In this document: positions 6,252-14,183 of the stretch, piece after piece | Position numbering within the stretch: position 1 is the first letter of the stretch | Layout: each line of letters begins with the position of its first letter | Source of the DNA: JAIYCX01 sp964353175 | Lineage (GTDB): Bacteria; Bdellovibrionota_C; UBA2361; SZUA-149; DAOLCO01 | Reading direction: 5' to 3' | Assembly: GCA_964353175.1 (NCBI GenBank) | Contig: CAYGUX010000035.1 | Location: 1-20,467 of the forward strand | Length of the DNA stretch: 20,467 bases | Made by a program: the position numbers and the translations under genes | The notes under the pieces: generated by a model | What the model saw: the letters and a program-made list of their open reading frames with translations, nothing else | Told to the model about the DNA's origin: nothing | Database searches by the model: none

Positions 6252-7469
6252 CTAGTCTAAAAACCGAACCCTGCAAACATACACTCTATTTTTTTGGTCA
6301 TTCTTAAAATAAGAACAATTATTATCTGAGCTAGTAACAACTAACGACTGGCTCACTTTATGTAAATTGTCCTTGAGATAATTATCAATCACGTATTTTA
6401 AAAACAAGCTTATCTCGACATACTTCCCCTCAAGGACATGATCAACTAGTCTCAATGAACTAGTTAAACCAAAATTCTGTTTCCGCTTGACGCTAACCTT
6501 CCCTCCATCTGGGGGGCAAGAATTTAGAACTTCCTCTAATTCTTTCTTTATAAATGGCAGGCTAAAAATGTCTCGCCATGCAAGCTTTGAGGGCTGGTTT
6601 CTCCACCACGTAAGTTGCCTTTTAGCAAATCTTCGAGTATCACGCTGAATAATCTTTATCAAGTCACCTTGATTTGGGCTAAGTCCCTGTTTTTGAAGAC
6701 TTAAATAGTCAACCACTTGTTTGTATCCAATTGCTTTTAGGGAACTAATCGATTCCCCATACTCTTTAATGATAGAAGTAACTTCTTGAATCAATCCCTC
6801 CTCAATCATAGAATCAACCCTACTATCTATACGACGATATAAATCATCCCTATTTCTTTCTACTACAATTACCAAACCTCCCAAATCACCAGCTTCACGG
6901 CTGAGATGTTTCTTTAAAGCACTCGCGGGGCTCCCCAAAGAAAGACTTAAGGCAAGTGCCCTTTCTCTTCTAAAAATATCATTTGGTTCTAGATATCTAT
7001 TAGAGTGACTATCAACTATTGAGAGTAAACGATTACACCACACATTATAGTCGTCGGGACTTTTAGAGTTTTTTACTTTAACTAGAAAAGTCTCTTCAAG
7101 GTTAGCAACAAACCACCCATCGTCTAAAAAGCGTGAAAATAGTGCCGACAAGTAAAGGCCTGAACCTCCTACAACCAAGGGTAACTTTCCTTGATCTTCT
7201 AGATGCTCAACTACTGATAGACAATCCTTCCGAAACATTCCCGCAGAATAATCTTGATTGGGTTCGACATAGGAAACGAGATGATGTGGTACTTCTGCTA
7301 ATTCGCTCTTAGTAGGCTTAGCACTTCCTATATCAAGCTTAGAATAAACCTGAACAGAATCAGCATTAATAATTTCTCCGTTAAGCTCTTTCGCTAACTC
7401 CAATGCTAACTTACTTTTTCCACTCGCCGTTGCTCCAGTAATTGCTATGATCTTAGATGTTTTATTCAC
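6252..7469 (-). CDS. miaA: tRNA dimethylallyltransferase with C-terminal extension
   Basis: This enzyme adds a dimethylallyl group to A37 of tRNAs reading U-starting codons (such as the tRNA-Tyr in this window). Visible features are the Walker A loop GATASGKS (12-19), INADSVQVY (34-42, catalytic Asp37), the PHHL block (61-64), GGSGLYL (101-107, Thr of the usual GGTGLY replaced by Ser), AIGYKQV (246-252) and QRDTRRFAKRQLTWWRNQ (275-292). The normal protein ends near residue 300-310. Here about 95 further residues follow, of unknown function, including three cysteines and a basic patch (KVSVKRKQ). The start is GTG 7469, 8 bases after the mutL stop, without a clear Shine-Dalgarno, so coupled translation is likely. 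Confidence 0.95.
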   Translation of the reverse strand: MNKTSKIIAITGATASGKSKLALELAKELNGEIINADSVQVYSKLDIGSAKPTKSELAEVPHHLVSYVEPNQDYSAGMFRKDCLSVVEHLEDQGKLPLVVGGSGLYLSALFSRFLDDGWFVANLEETFLVKVKNSKSPDDYNVWCNRLLSIVDSHSNRYLEPNDIFRRERALALSLSLGSPASALKKHLSREAGDLGGLVIVVERNRDDLYRRIDSRVDSMIEEGLIQEVTSIIKEYGESISSLKAIGYKQVVDYLSLQKQGLSPNQGDLIKIIQRDTRRFAKRQLTWWRNQPSKLAWRDIFSLPFIKKELEEVLNSCPPDGGKVSVKRKQNFGLTSSLRLVDHVLEGKYVEISLFLKYVIDNYLKDNLHKVSQSLVVTSSDNNCSYFKNDQKNRVYVCRVRFLD

Positions 7470-7477
7470 TATTCGAA

Positions 7478-9274
7478 CTACTGAATTCGGCCGAATTTCT
7501 TCTCAAGTTCTGATTCCGAAATATTCCATATTACGGGTCTTCCATGGGGACACCAAGCACCTAATTCAATTTCTCTAATCTGTACGAGTAAAGCATAAGC
7601 CTCTTCAGCGCTTATAACTTTTCCGCGCCTAAGCGAACCATGGCAAGCCATCAATGTTAAAACAGAATCAATCTTCTCCTCAATCAATGCTGACATAGAT
7701 TTATCTGGTAAAAATTCCAATAAAGAAGTTACAATATCCTTAGCTTTCTTCACATCAAGATATTCAGGGATTGACCTTATAACTAGCTCATTTAACCTAA
7801 GCTCTATCTCTATGCCAATGCCCTTCAAAGCTTCCAACTTCTCCTCGATACCGGAAACATTGTCAAAATTCCCGATAGGTATAACCTCTGGGACCAATAA
7901 TAACTGCTCTTTTAAAGATCTTTCTACAAAAGATTTTTTTAAATTATAGAAAGTCACTCTTTCATGGCCTGCGTGCATATCTAAAATTAAAAAACTATTT
8001 CCTTCTTCAAACAATAAATACAAAGAAAAAATTTGTCCTACAAATTTAGGTTGATTTGTCCCACCGATTAACTTCTCCTCGTACAAACTCGAAGATTCAA
8101 ACAATGATCCCTGACCATGAAACGTTACCGGAGTACTATGGTTATTTCCGGCTATATATTCTGGAGTAAAGCCACCCGTTCTAAAATTATCCTGAGCGCT
8201 CTTTAGATACGGAGAGGTAAAACTAGAACTTATTGTATAACTTTTTGGTTCACTATGATTACTAGATTGGCCTGCTTTCAATATTGCTTTGGAAACTGCT
8301 TCTTTCAATGCTACAAATACCTCACCCTCCTCCCTAAATCGCACTTCAGTTTTTTGCGGATGTACGTTTACGTCAACTTCTCTTGAATCAATAAACAATC
8401 TTATAACCCCACTAGGATAATATCCAGGGCGAAGGAAGGAACCATAGGCATCTTTTAATGCTCTAATTAAAAGTGCGCTTTTAATTAGACGACCATTTAC
8501 AAGAATTCTAATTTTAGAACCGCCCCTAGCAGCATACAAGGGTTCAGTCACATATCCTTCAATAGAAATCTCACCGCCAGCTTTGCTTATCTTCTTGAAT
8601 GCAATCTCTATGGGGTTACCCTGAACCATTTTGGAGAGCATTACCCTATCAAGTAGAGTTTGACGCCCTGGGAATACTTGAACTTGTTTGCCATCCTCAA
8701 AATAGAAAAAGTGGATGTCTGGCCTAGCAAAAGCAAAGTCAGAAATAACAGTTCTAATATGATTGGATTCACTCTTTGCAGACTTTAGGAATTTCCTTCT
8801 AGCAGGGATATTAAAAAATAGGTCCTTTACTTGTATTTTGGTACCAACCTTAGCATCAATTTGCACTATTTCTGGCGCACTACCACCATCCATACTTAAT
8901 AGATACCCTTTCTCACCTTCCTTTCTTGTCGTAATACTTAATCTTGAAACAGAAGCTATCGAAGGAAGAGCTTCACCTCGAAATCCGTAGCTAGCAATAT
9001 TTTCCAAGTCATCTGCACTTGATATCTTAGAAGTTCCAAAACGTTCTATACACATCCTAAGATCAGGTTTATTCATACCCAAACCATTGTCGATAATAGT
9101 AATAGAATCCGAACCTCCATTTACAATCTCAATATGAATTTCTGTAGAACCGGCATCGATAGCATTTTCCACCAACTCCTTCACTATTGCGGCAGGTCGC
9201 TCTACAACCTCTCCCGCAGCAATCTGATCTATGACTAAATTATCTAATATGCGTATAGATGAATGTTCTAACAA
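7478..9274 (-). CDS. mutL: DNA mismatch repair protein MutL
   Basis: A 598-residue MutL that links MutS mismatch recognition to strand removal. The GHKL ATPase domain shows QIAAGEVVERPA (17-28), ELVENAIDAGS (33-43), DNGLGM (62-67) and YGFRGEALPSIASVS (96-110). The C-terminal domain has DMHAGHER (432-439), ACH (543-545), CPHGRP (575-580) and FGR (594-596), the signature set of endonuclease-type MutL. However, the second Glu of DQHA(X)2E(X)4E is Tyr443. The linker contains QGSLF (388-392), which resembles a beta-clamp-binding motif. The start is TTG 9274, overlapping the rfaE2 stop by 7 bases; no ATG fits before the conserved RILDNLV segment. Confidence 0.96.
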   Translation of the reverse strand: MLEHSSIRILDNLVIDQIAAGEVVERPAAIVKELVENAIDAGSTEIHIEIVNGGSDSITIIDNGLGMNKPDLRMCIERFGTSKISSADDLENIASYGFRGEALPSIASVSRLSITTRKEGEKGYLLSMDGGSAPEIVQIDAKVGTKIQVKDLFFNIPARRKFLKSAKSESNHIRTVISDFAFARPDIHFFYFEDGKQVQVFPGRQTLLDRVMLSKMVQGNPIEIAFKKISKAGGEISIEGYVTEPLYAARGGSKIRILVNGRLIKSALLIRALKDAYGSFLRPGYYPSGVIRLFIDSREVDVNVHPQKTEVRFREEGEVFVALKEAVSKAILKAGQSSNHSEPKSYTISSSFTSPYLKSAQDNFRTGGFTPEYIAGNNHSTPVTFHGQGSLFESSSLYEEKLIGGTNQPKFVGQIFSLYLLFEEGNSFLILDMHAGHERVTFYNLKKSFVERSLKEQLLLVPEVIPIGNFDNVSGIEEKLEALKGIGIEIELRLNELVIRSIPEYLDVKKAKDIVTSLLEFLPDKSMSALIEEKIDSVLTLMACHGSLRRGKVISAEEAYALLVQIREIELGAWCPHGRPVIWNISESELEKKFGRIQ

Positions 9275-9687
9275 GACTTTGAACCCATTATCTTTGCAAT
9301 GATATTAGTGGAGGATCTTCCCTCATGAAAATTTAATGACAATACTTCGCCACCTCTTTCTAGAACAAAGTCTGCTCCGACAATCTGACTTATAGCCCAA
9401 TCACCACCCTTAACAAGTATATCTGGTTGAACTTCTTGAATTAATCTTAAGGGAGTATCCTCATCAAAAATGATGACTTCATCAACTGGCTTAACTCCCA
9501 ATAACATCTCACGCCTTTCATCCTGTGGAACGATAGGTCTCTCCGCACCTTTTAACCGCTTCACTGAAGCATCACTATTTAAGCCCACTACCAACTTCGA
9601 ACCAAGAGCCTTTGCATCCTGAAGATATCGAAGGTGTCCAACATGCAAAAGATCAAAACAACCATTAGTAAACACTATTTTTGACAT
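9268..9687 (-). CDS. rfaE2: D-glycero-beta-D-manno-heptose 1-phosphate adenylyltransferase (stand-alone RfaE2)
   Basis: A 139-residue nucleotidyltransferase from ATG 9687; an upstream in-frame TTG at 9699 is less likely. Motifs are FTNGCFDLLHVGHLRYL (with the HxGH ATP-binding signature), VGLNSDASVKRLKG, RPIVPQDERREML and the late GRSSTNII. It makes ADP-heptose precursor for the lipopolysaccharide inner core, which implies a heptose-containing outer membrane. In E. coli this domain is fused to the kinase as HldE; here it is a separate gene and the kinase partner is not in the window. It is first in the minus-strand run, and the mutL start codon lies inside its last codons. Confidence 0.93.
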   Translation of the reverse strand: MSKIVFTNGCFDLLHVGHLRYLQDAKALGSKLVVGLNSDASVKRLKGAERPIVPQDERREMLLGVKPVDEVIIFDEDTPLRLIQEVQPDILVKGGDWAISQIVGADFVLERGGEVLSLNFHEGRSSTNIIAKIMGSKSC

Positions 9688-9697
9688 AAAATTAACC

Positions 9698-9737
9698 AAA
9701 ATATTGAATATTTTTTATAGATTGATAGACTATAAAA
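9698..9737. promoter_or_regulatory. two adjacent AT-rich palindromes in the rfaE2/htrA divergent region
   Basis: AAAATATT-G-AATATTTT (9698-9714) is a perfect interrupted palindrome. It abuts TTTTATAG (9713-9720) with its complement CTATAAAA (9730-9737). Both lie between the divergent starts at 9687 and 9807, where promoters for both directions must be. I could not define convincing -35/-10 pairs. The repeats may be operators. Confidence 0.35.
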
Positions 9738-9806
9738 TAACAGAAGATTTAACAATTAAAGACAAAATACCGCGAAAGACACTAATCTATTCAAATACTT
9801 ATAACT

Positions 9807-10856
9807 ATGTATAAATTTTCACTTCCAATCATACTAGCAACTGCTACTCTTTTTATATCTACTGCCAATGCAGACTTAGCACCAAGAAATGATGATGAAA
9901 TTCAAACTATAGATATTTATGAACGAGCGAATAAGGCTGTCGTTAACATTAACATTAAGACTATTGCACAAGACTTCTTCTTCCCTGTTTATCAAGAAGG
10001 ATCTGGATCTGGAGTAATAGTAGATAAGGATGCAGGCTTATTGGTCACGAACTTCCACGTCATTAAGGGGGCGGATCAAGTTCAAGTGACGCTAGCGGAC
10101 GGAAAGTCTTACGAGGTTAAGCTCATCGGAGAGGACCAAGATAATGAACTCGCATTACTTCAGATTATTGACCCACCTTCTACCCTGACAGAATTGCCTT
10201 TAGGAGACTCCTCTGAACTAAAAGTTGGTCAAAATGTACTCGCCATAGGTAATCCTTTTGGATTAAATAGAACTTTAACCAGAGGAATTGTTTCAAGTCT
10301 TGGCCGAAGCATTCGAAGCGATCGAGGGACCTTGATTGAGGATATCATCCAAACAGATGCAGCAATTAACCCTGGCAATTCAGGTGGACCTCTTATAGAT
10401 ATGGCTGGCAACGTAATCGGCTTAAATACTGCTATTCTAAGCAAATCAGGAGACTACGCAGGAATTGGATTCGCAATCCCCTCTAACTATATAAAGAAAG
10501 CTATCCCGGAATTGCTAAAATACGGGAAAGTTCTTCGACCAAAGATAGGAGCAATTTTTGCCAACTCAGAGTATGGTGTCGTAGTTCTTAAGACTCAGCC
10601 TAAAGGGCCAGCTGATATTGCAGGAATGATAGGTGCCCAGCGCATAGTTAGGCGTGGAAATTTTATCAGATATTTTACGGATCTTTCTAAAGCAGATTTT
10701 GTCGTCGCAATAAATGGAGTCAGAGTACACAATAAGGATGAAGCATATTCTGCAATTATGAAGAGTGCTAAAAATCATGAAATAAAGCTAACGCTAAGAA
10801 GCGGGCTCATAAAAAATGCGATTAGAAATCTCTATATCAAACCAATACTAGATTAA
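9807..10856 (+). CDS. periplasmic HtrA/DegP-DegS-type serine protease with one PDZ domain
   Basis: A 349-residue trypsin-like protease with a cleavable signal (ANA-D near residues 20-23). The catalytic triad is His84 (TNFHV), Asp112 (DNELALL) and Ser192 (NPGNSGGPL). A single C-terminal PDZ-like domain spans about 245-335. The length and single PDZ resemble DegS or short DegQ rather than two-PDZ DegP, but there is no lasting membrane anchor if the signal is cleaved. Role: protein quality control or signalling proteolysis in the periplasm. No Shine-Dalgarno is obvious before ATG 9807. The stop is 2 bases before the alkyltransferase gene. Confidence 0.93.
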   Translation: MYKFSLPIILATATLFISTANADLAPRNDDEIQTIDIYERANKAVVNINIKTIAQDFFFPVYQEGSGSGVIVDKDAGLLVTNFHVIKGADQVQVTLADGKSYEVKLIGEDQDNELALLQIIDPPSTLTELPLGDSSELKVGQNVLAIGNPFGLNRTLTRGIVSSLGRSIRSDRGTLIEDIIQTDAAINPGNSGGPLIDMAGNVIGLNTAILSKSGDYAGIGFAIPSNYIKKAIPELLKYGKVLRPKIGAIFANSEYGVVVLKTQPKGPADIAGMIGAQRIVRRGNFIRYFTDLSKADFVVAINGVRVHNKDEAYSAIMKSAKNHEIKLTLRSGLIKNAIRNLYIKPILD

Positions 10857-10858
10857 AT

Positions 10859-11338
10859 ATGAAACAATTCATCCATAAAACTAAATACATAGGAACTATG
10901 GTATTTAATATAGAGGATGAAGGACTTTCCAGCCTCTACATTCTTGATCTAAAGAATTCAAGAGATAGAAATAGCTTTATAGATATCCCCGATAACTTTA
11001 AACCTCTATTGAATATTATTGAATCATACTTAGCGGGAGAGGTCTTTAAATTTAAGGATGTTCAAAAGTTTCTTAACATCCAAGGGGGTACAGAATTTCA
11101 AAGATTAGTCTGGAATGAAATTGCAAAAATTCCTCATGGTGAGACTAAATCATATAAAGAAATAGCCAATGCCATAAACCGTCCTAAAGCTGTAAGAGCA
11201 GTCGGTTCGGCATGTGGTGCTAACAAGTATGCGATCCTAATCCCTTGCCATAGAGTGCTTTCTAGCTCAGGAGCAATCACAGGCTACCGCTGGGGAAATA
11301 ACGTCAAAGCTATGCTATTAGAATTAGAAGGCGCCTAA
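10859..11338 (+). CDS. ogt: methylated-DNA--protein-cysteine S-methyltransferase
   Basis: A 159-residue suicide DNA-repair protein that takes alkyl groups from O6-alkylguanine (and O4-alkylthymine) onto its cysteine. The active site is I-P-C130-H-R-V. Other family blocks are TEFQRLVWNEIAKIPHGET (78-96), the DNA-contacting RAVGSACGANK (113-123) and ITGYRWG (140-146). The N-terminal domain is short and divergent, as usual for Ogt-type enzymes; there is no Ada regulatory domain. It starts 2 bases after the protease stop, so it is co-translated with it, an unusual pairing without an obvious functional link. Confidence 0.93.
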   Translation: MKQFIHKTKYIGTMVFNIEDEGLSSLYILDLKNSRDRNSFIDIPDNFKPLLNIIESYLAGEVFKFKDVQKFLNIQGGTEFQRLVWNEIAKIPHGETKSYKEIANAINRPKAVRAVGSACGANKYAILIPCHRVLSSSGAITGYRWGNNVKAMLLELEGA

Positions 11339-11345
11339 ATATTTC

Positions 11346-11537
11346 TTACCTCTGCCTAATCTTATTCTTGGGATAGTATAGATCTTGGCATCTGGTTTTA
11401 ATGCACTCCATCCCTTGTGGGCAGTCCTCATTTATGAAACATCTACCAGGATCTGGCTTAATAGGCTCGGAGCTACAAGCCATAAATAAACATGAAGCAA
11501 ACATTATCAAAAATAAAATTGTAGTTTTCTTATTCAT
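11346..11537 (-). CDS. small cysteine-rich lipoprotein
   Basis: About 63 residues from ATG 11537, preceded by AGGGG at a good distance (an in-frame TTG at 11540 is less likely). The signal peptide ends in a lipobox F-M-A-C. The mature part has four cysteines in C-x5-DCP-x-G-x2-C-x4-C order, a likely two-disulfide knot of the kind common in deltaproteobacterial-type secretomes. The function is unknown. It follows rimO by 7 bases on the same strand, so it is probably a passenger of the rimO transcript. It converges on the alkyltransferase gene with only 7 bases between the stops. Confidence 0.8.
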   Translation of the reverse strand: MNKKTTILFLIMFASCLFMACSSEPIKPDPGRCFINEDCPQGMECIKTRCQDLYYPKNKIRQR

Positions 11538-11544
11538 CAATCCC

Positions 11545-13026
11545 CTACTTTATAAGTGTTGCTACAAGATCATATTCAGCAACTTCTGTCACTTCTAAAT
11601 TTACAAACTCTCCTACCAAAGCATCTAATTCCTCTGGCTCATAACCTTCAAGATCATTTACTAATGTAATTCCATCTGCATCAGGTCCCTGCCACTGAAA
11701 TCTTGCCTTATATAATAGGTCTGACTCAGGATGATAGCCTTCAAAAAGCGCTCTACCCTTAGTGCCAATCATCCCTACTAACCTATTATGAAGAGTTTCA
11801 CTTTGAGCGATCATTAGCCTCTCTCTTCTACGATCCTTAGTAGCTTGATCGATCTGATCAGGGAAATCAAAAGCATAAGCTTCCTTCTCATTGGAGTATG
11901 TAAAAATTCCTACATGAGTAAAATGCCCTTCCCGTATAAATGCTTCAAGGGCATTTATATCCTCTTCTGTTTCACCAGGAAAACCAACAACGAAAGTTGT
12001 TCTCAGATGTACAGTAGATGCCATTCCCCGAATAGATTCAATTAGCCCCCGAGTACCTTTTTCTCCCAAAGGTCTTCTCATCCGTTTTAATACCGAGTTT
12101 GATATATGCTGTAGAGGCAAGTCTAAATAACTACAAACTTGGGGTACATCTCTAATTAACGCTATCAATTCCTCATTTACTCCGATTGGATAGGCATAAT
12201 ATAAACGTAACCAAAAATCTCTGCTGGAATTAGCACCAACCACTTGATTGATTAAATTGGGTAGCTCGCTAGTGATGCCCCTATTGCCCTTAAAATCAGT
12301 TCCATAAGCAGTTAAATCTTGCGCAATGAAATTAATCTCTTTAACGTTCTGATCTAAAAGACTAGTAACTTCTCTCGTTACTGAATCTATCGCTCTAGAT
12401 CTAAACGCTCCTCTAATTTTGGGAATTATACAAAATGCACAAGGCCTATCACAGCCCTCGGCTATTTTAACATAAGCAGTATGACTTTCAGTGCTTACAA
12501 TCCTAGGAACGGTATCATCATAAAGGAAATAAGGTCGTCTAGCTTCATCAAAGGTTTCATTCAAAGGATGTTTGTCGTCAGCAACTTTCAAAAGTTCATC
12601 TGTGGAGATAAAAGTATCAACCTCTGGTAACTCTTCTAAAAGTTTAGCTCGATATCTTTCCACTAAACAACCAGCGACTATTAATTTTCGACATCGCCCC
12701 TCCTCCTTATATCGGGCGACTTCTAAAATTGTATCTATCCCCTCTTTAACGGCAGACTCCAGAAAAGCACAAGTATTTACAACAATAAGATCAGCTTCCT
12801 TTAACTCATCGATCGGATGAAAACCCTTATTCTTAAGAACACCTAACATCACTTCAGAATCTACCATGTTCTTAGCGCAACCAAGAGTTACAAATGCGAC
12901 AGTCCCTTGAAATGTTCCTTGAGGTACAAACGCTTCCGAATGAGTATTGATGCTAGGTCCAATTCCACATGATGATTTAGAAAGATTTTCATCAGGAAGG
13001 ACATTAAGTGAGAAATTTTTAGACAC
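11545..13026 (-). CDS. rimO: ribosomal protein S12 methylthiotransferase
   Basis: A 493-residue radical-SAM enzyme that methylthiolates the conserved Asp (Asp89 in E. coli) of ribosomal protein S12. The N-terminal cluster domain has TLGCAKNMVDSE (C50), NTCAF (C86) and AGC (C120). The radical-SAM cluster is C192-x3-C196-x2-C199 in EGCDRPCAFCIIP, and a TRAM-like beta domain fills the C terminus. LGCAKNMVDSE separates it from MiaB. It has about 40 extra N-terminal residues before the conserved VAFVTLGC; the GTG start at 13026 is supported by AGAGG 7 bases upstream. It has its own promoter with a palindrome at the transcription start. Confidence 0.96.
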   Translation of the reverse strand: MSKNFSLNVLPDENLSKSSCGIGPSINTHSEAFVPQGTFQGTVAFVTLGCAKNMVDSEVMLGVLKNKGFHPIDELKEADLIVVNTCAFLESAVKEGIDTILEVARYKEEGRCRKLIVAGCLVERYRAKLLEELPEVDTFISTDELLKVADDKHPLNETFDEARRPYFLYDDTVPRIVSTESHTAYVKIAEGCDRPCAFCIIPKIRGAFRSRAIDSVTREVTSLLDQNVKEINFIAQDLTAYGTDFKGNRGITSELPNLINQVVGANSSRDFWLRLYYAYPIGVNEELIALIRDVPQVCSYLDLPLQHISNSVLKRMRRPLGEKGTRGLIESIRGMASTVHLRTTFVVGFPGETEEDINALEAFIREGHFTHVGIFTYSNEKEAYAFDFPDQIDQATKDRRRERLMIAQSETLHNRLVGMIGTKGRALFEGYHPESDLLYKARFQWQGPDADGITLVNDLEGYEPEELDALVGEFVNLEVTEVAEYDLVATLIK

Positions 13027-13042
13027 AGGAGACCTCTAATTA

Positions 13043-13056
13043 GTTGGAATTCCAAC
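13043..13056. promoter_or_regulatory. perfect 14-bp palindrome GTTGGAATTCCAAC at the rimO transcription start
   Basis: The palindrome begins one base after the -10 box of the rimO promoter and covers the expected +1. This is a classic place for a repressor operator. No regulator is adjacent. Confidence 0.5.
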
Positions 13057-13057
13057 C

Positions 13058-13086
13058 CTATTACTATTAAGCGTTAAAAAAGTCAA
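13058..13086 (-). promoter_or_regulatory. rimO promoter
   Basis: On the minus strand TTGACT (13081-13086) and TAATAG (13058-13063) are separated by exactly 17 bases, a good sigma70-type match. It lies between the end of the polyamine operon and rimO, so rimO can be expressed independently. Confidence 0.65.
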
Positions 13087-13106
13087 GATTAGCTTTTGCC
13101 TAAGAA

Positions 13107-14183
13107 TTACCGCCACACGATCAATTTAGCACTCAAATAATTCCAAAAAGCACTAATGATAGTTCCTATAAAGCCAGCTAATGGCCAAGGGAAGCCAGCT
13201 GCATATAGGTTGCTTGAAATCATTAAATTTATCATTAGTCCCACTAGACATAGCACATAAAAATGTAACAGGGCCCTAAACATACGCCGACCATATCTAG
13301 CAGTCTGAAAAAAAGTGAACTTATTATTTAAGAAAAAATTACTTGCTATTGCTCCTAGTGCTGCAAAGAACTGAGCAGTAGGAAATGCCAAGTGTACTAT
13401 TGATATCAATATCGAGAGTAACACTAAATGGACGATAACACCGCTTAAACCAACCAACATGTAAGAAACTAAGTCTAATGGCAATCTAATTTTAAAACGT
13501 TTTTCAAATAATAGAATGAAAAACTCCATCGCAACCAATGGGCTTAGTTTACTTTTCCCACCAGTTCTCACCCCAAAAACAAATGGAATTTCCACCACCT
13601 TAGGGGGTTTAGTAGAAGAAAGAATTATATCTAATAGGATTTTAAAGCCTTTTCCAGATAATTTATCGACATTGGGAACGATATAACTTTTCCTAAGTAG
13701 AAAAAATCCACTAAGGGGATCTTTCAATTTAAGACCGACTACAGAATTCGCTACCGTGGTTGCAAACCCACTTATAAATGATCGAACTCTTCCAAATTGT
13801 CCGAGCTCTCCTCCTTCAATATACCTACTGCCGACAACTAAATCTAACTCTTCTTTTTGGCATCTTCTTAGCATCTGAGGAATTATCCTATGGTCATGCT
13901 GCAAGTCTGCATCCATAACTACTATATACTCACCCCTAGCCTTACCAATACCTTCAATGACAGCACTTGATAAACCTCTCTTATCAATACGCTTAATACA
14001 AGTAATTCCCTTAAATTTCGATGCTAATTCCTGCACTATATTAGCCGTTCCGTCAGGCGAGTTATCATCAACTATAATAATCTCATATCTCAAACTACAT
14101 AATACTTCTTGAAGCCCCTCAATCAATGAGGAAATATTTTCAGCTTCATTATACGTCGGAACAACTACACTTAAATTAATCAA
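13107..14183 (-). CDS. GT2 glycosyltransferase (DPM1-like) fused to a GtrA-like membrane domain
   Basis: A 358-residue protein. Residues 1-230 form a GT-A domain of the dolichol/undecaprenyl-phosphate sugar synthase type: VVVPTYNEAENI (6-17), VDDNSPDGT (38-46), the DAD of MDADLQHD (90-97) and VVGSRYIEGGE (116-126). Residues 235-358 hold four hydrophobic segments resembling the GtrA flippase family. Such fusions typically charge a lipid carrier with a sugar and help flip it. The start is TTG 14183, overlapping the upstream TGA as TTGA, with a strong GGAGG about 10 bases upstream, so it is translationally coupled. It is last in the minus operon. Confidence 0.9.
   Translation of the reverse strand: MINLSVVVPTYNEAENISSLIEGLQEVLCSLRYEIIIVDDNSPDGTANIVQELASKFKGITCIKRIDKRGLSSAVIEGIGKARGEYIVVMDADLQHDHRIIPQMLRRCQKEELDLVVGSRYIEGGELGQFGRVRSFISGFATTVANSVVGLKLKDPLSGFFLLRKSYIVPNVDKLSGKGFKILLDIILSSTKPPKVVEIPFVFGVRTGGKSKLSPLVAMEFFILLFEKRFKIRLPLDLVSYMLVGLSGVIVHLVLLSILISIVHLAFPTAQFFAALGAIASNFFLNNKFTFFQTARYGRRMFRALLHFYVLCLVGLMINLMISSNLYAAGFPWPLAGFIGTIISAFWNYLSAKLIVWR

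Noticed and set aside
9798..9806. TATAAC directly before the HtrA ATG as a leaderless -10 box
   Set aside because: It ends only 3 bases before the ATG, too close for transcription to start at or before the codon.
13064..13110. Terminator after the GT2-GtrA gene using AAAAG ... CTTTTTT
   Set aside because: Only a 5-bp AT-rich stem can be formed and the T run lies inside the rimO promoter spacer.
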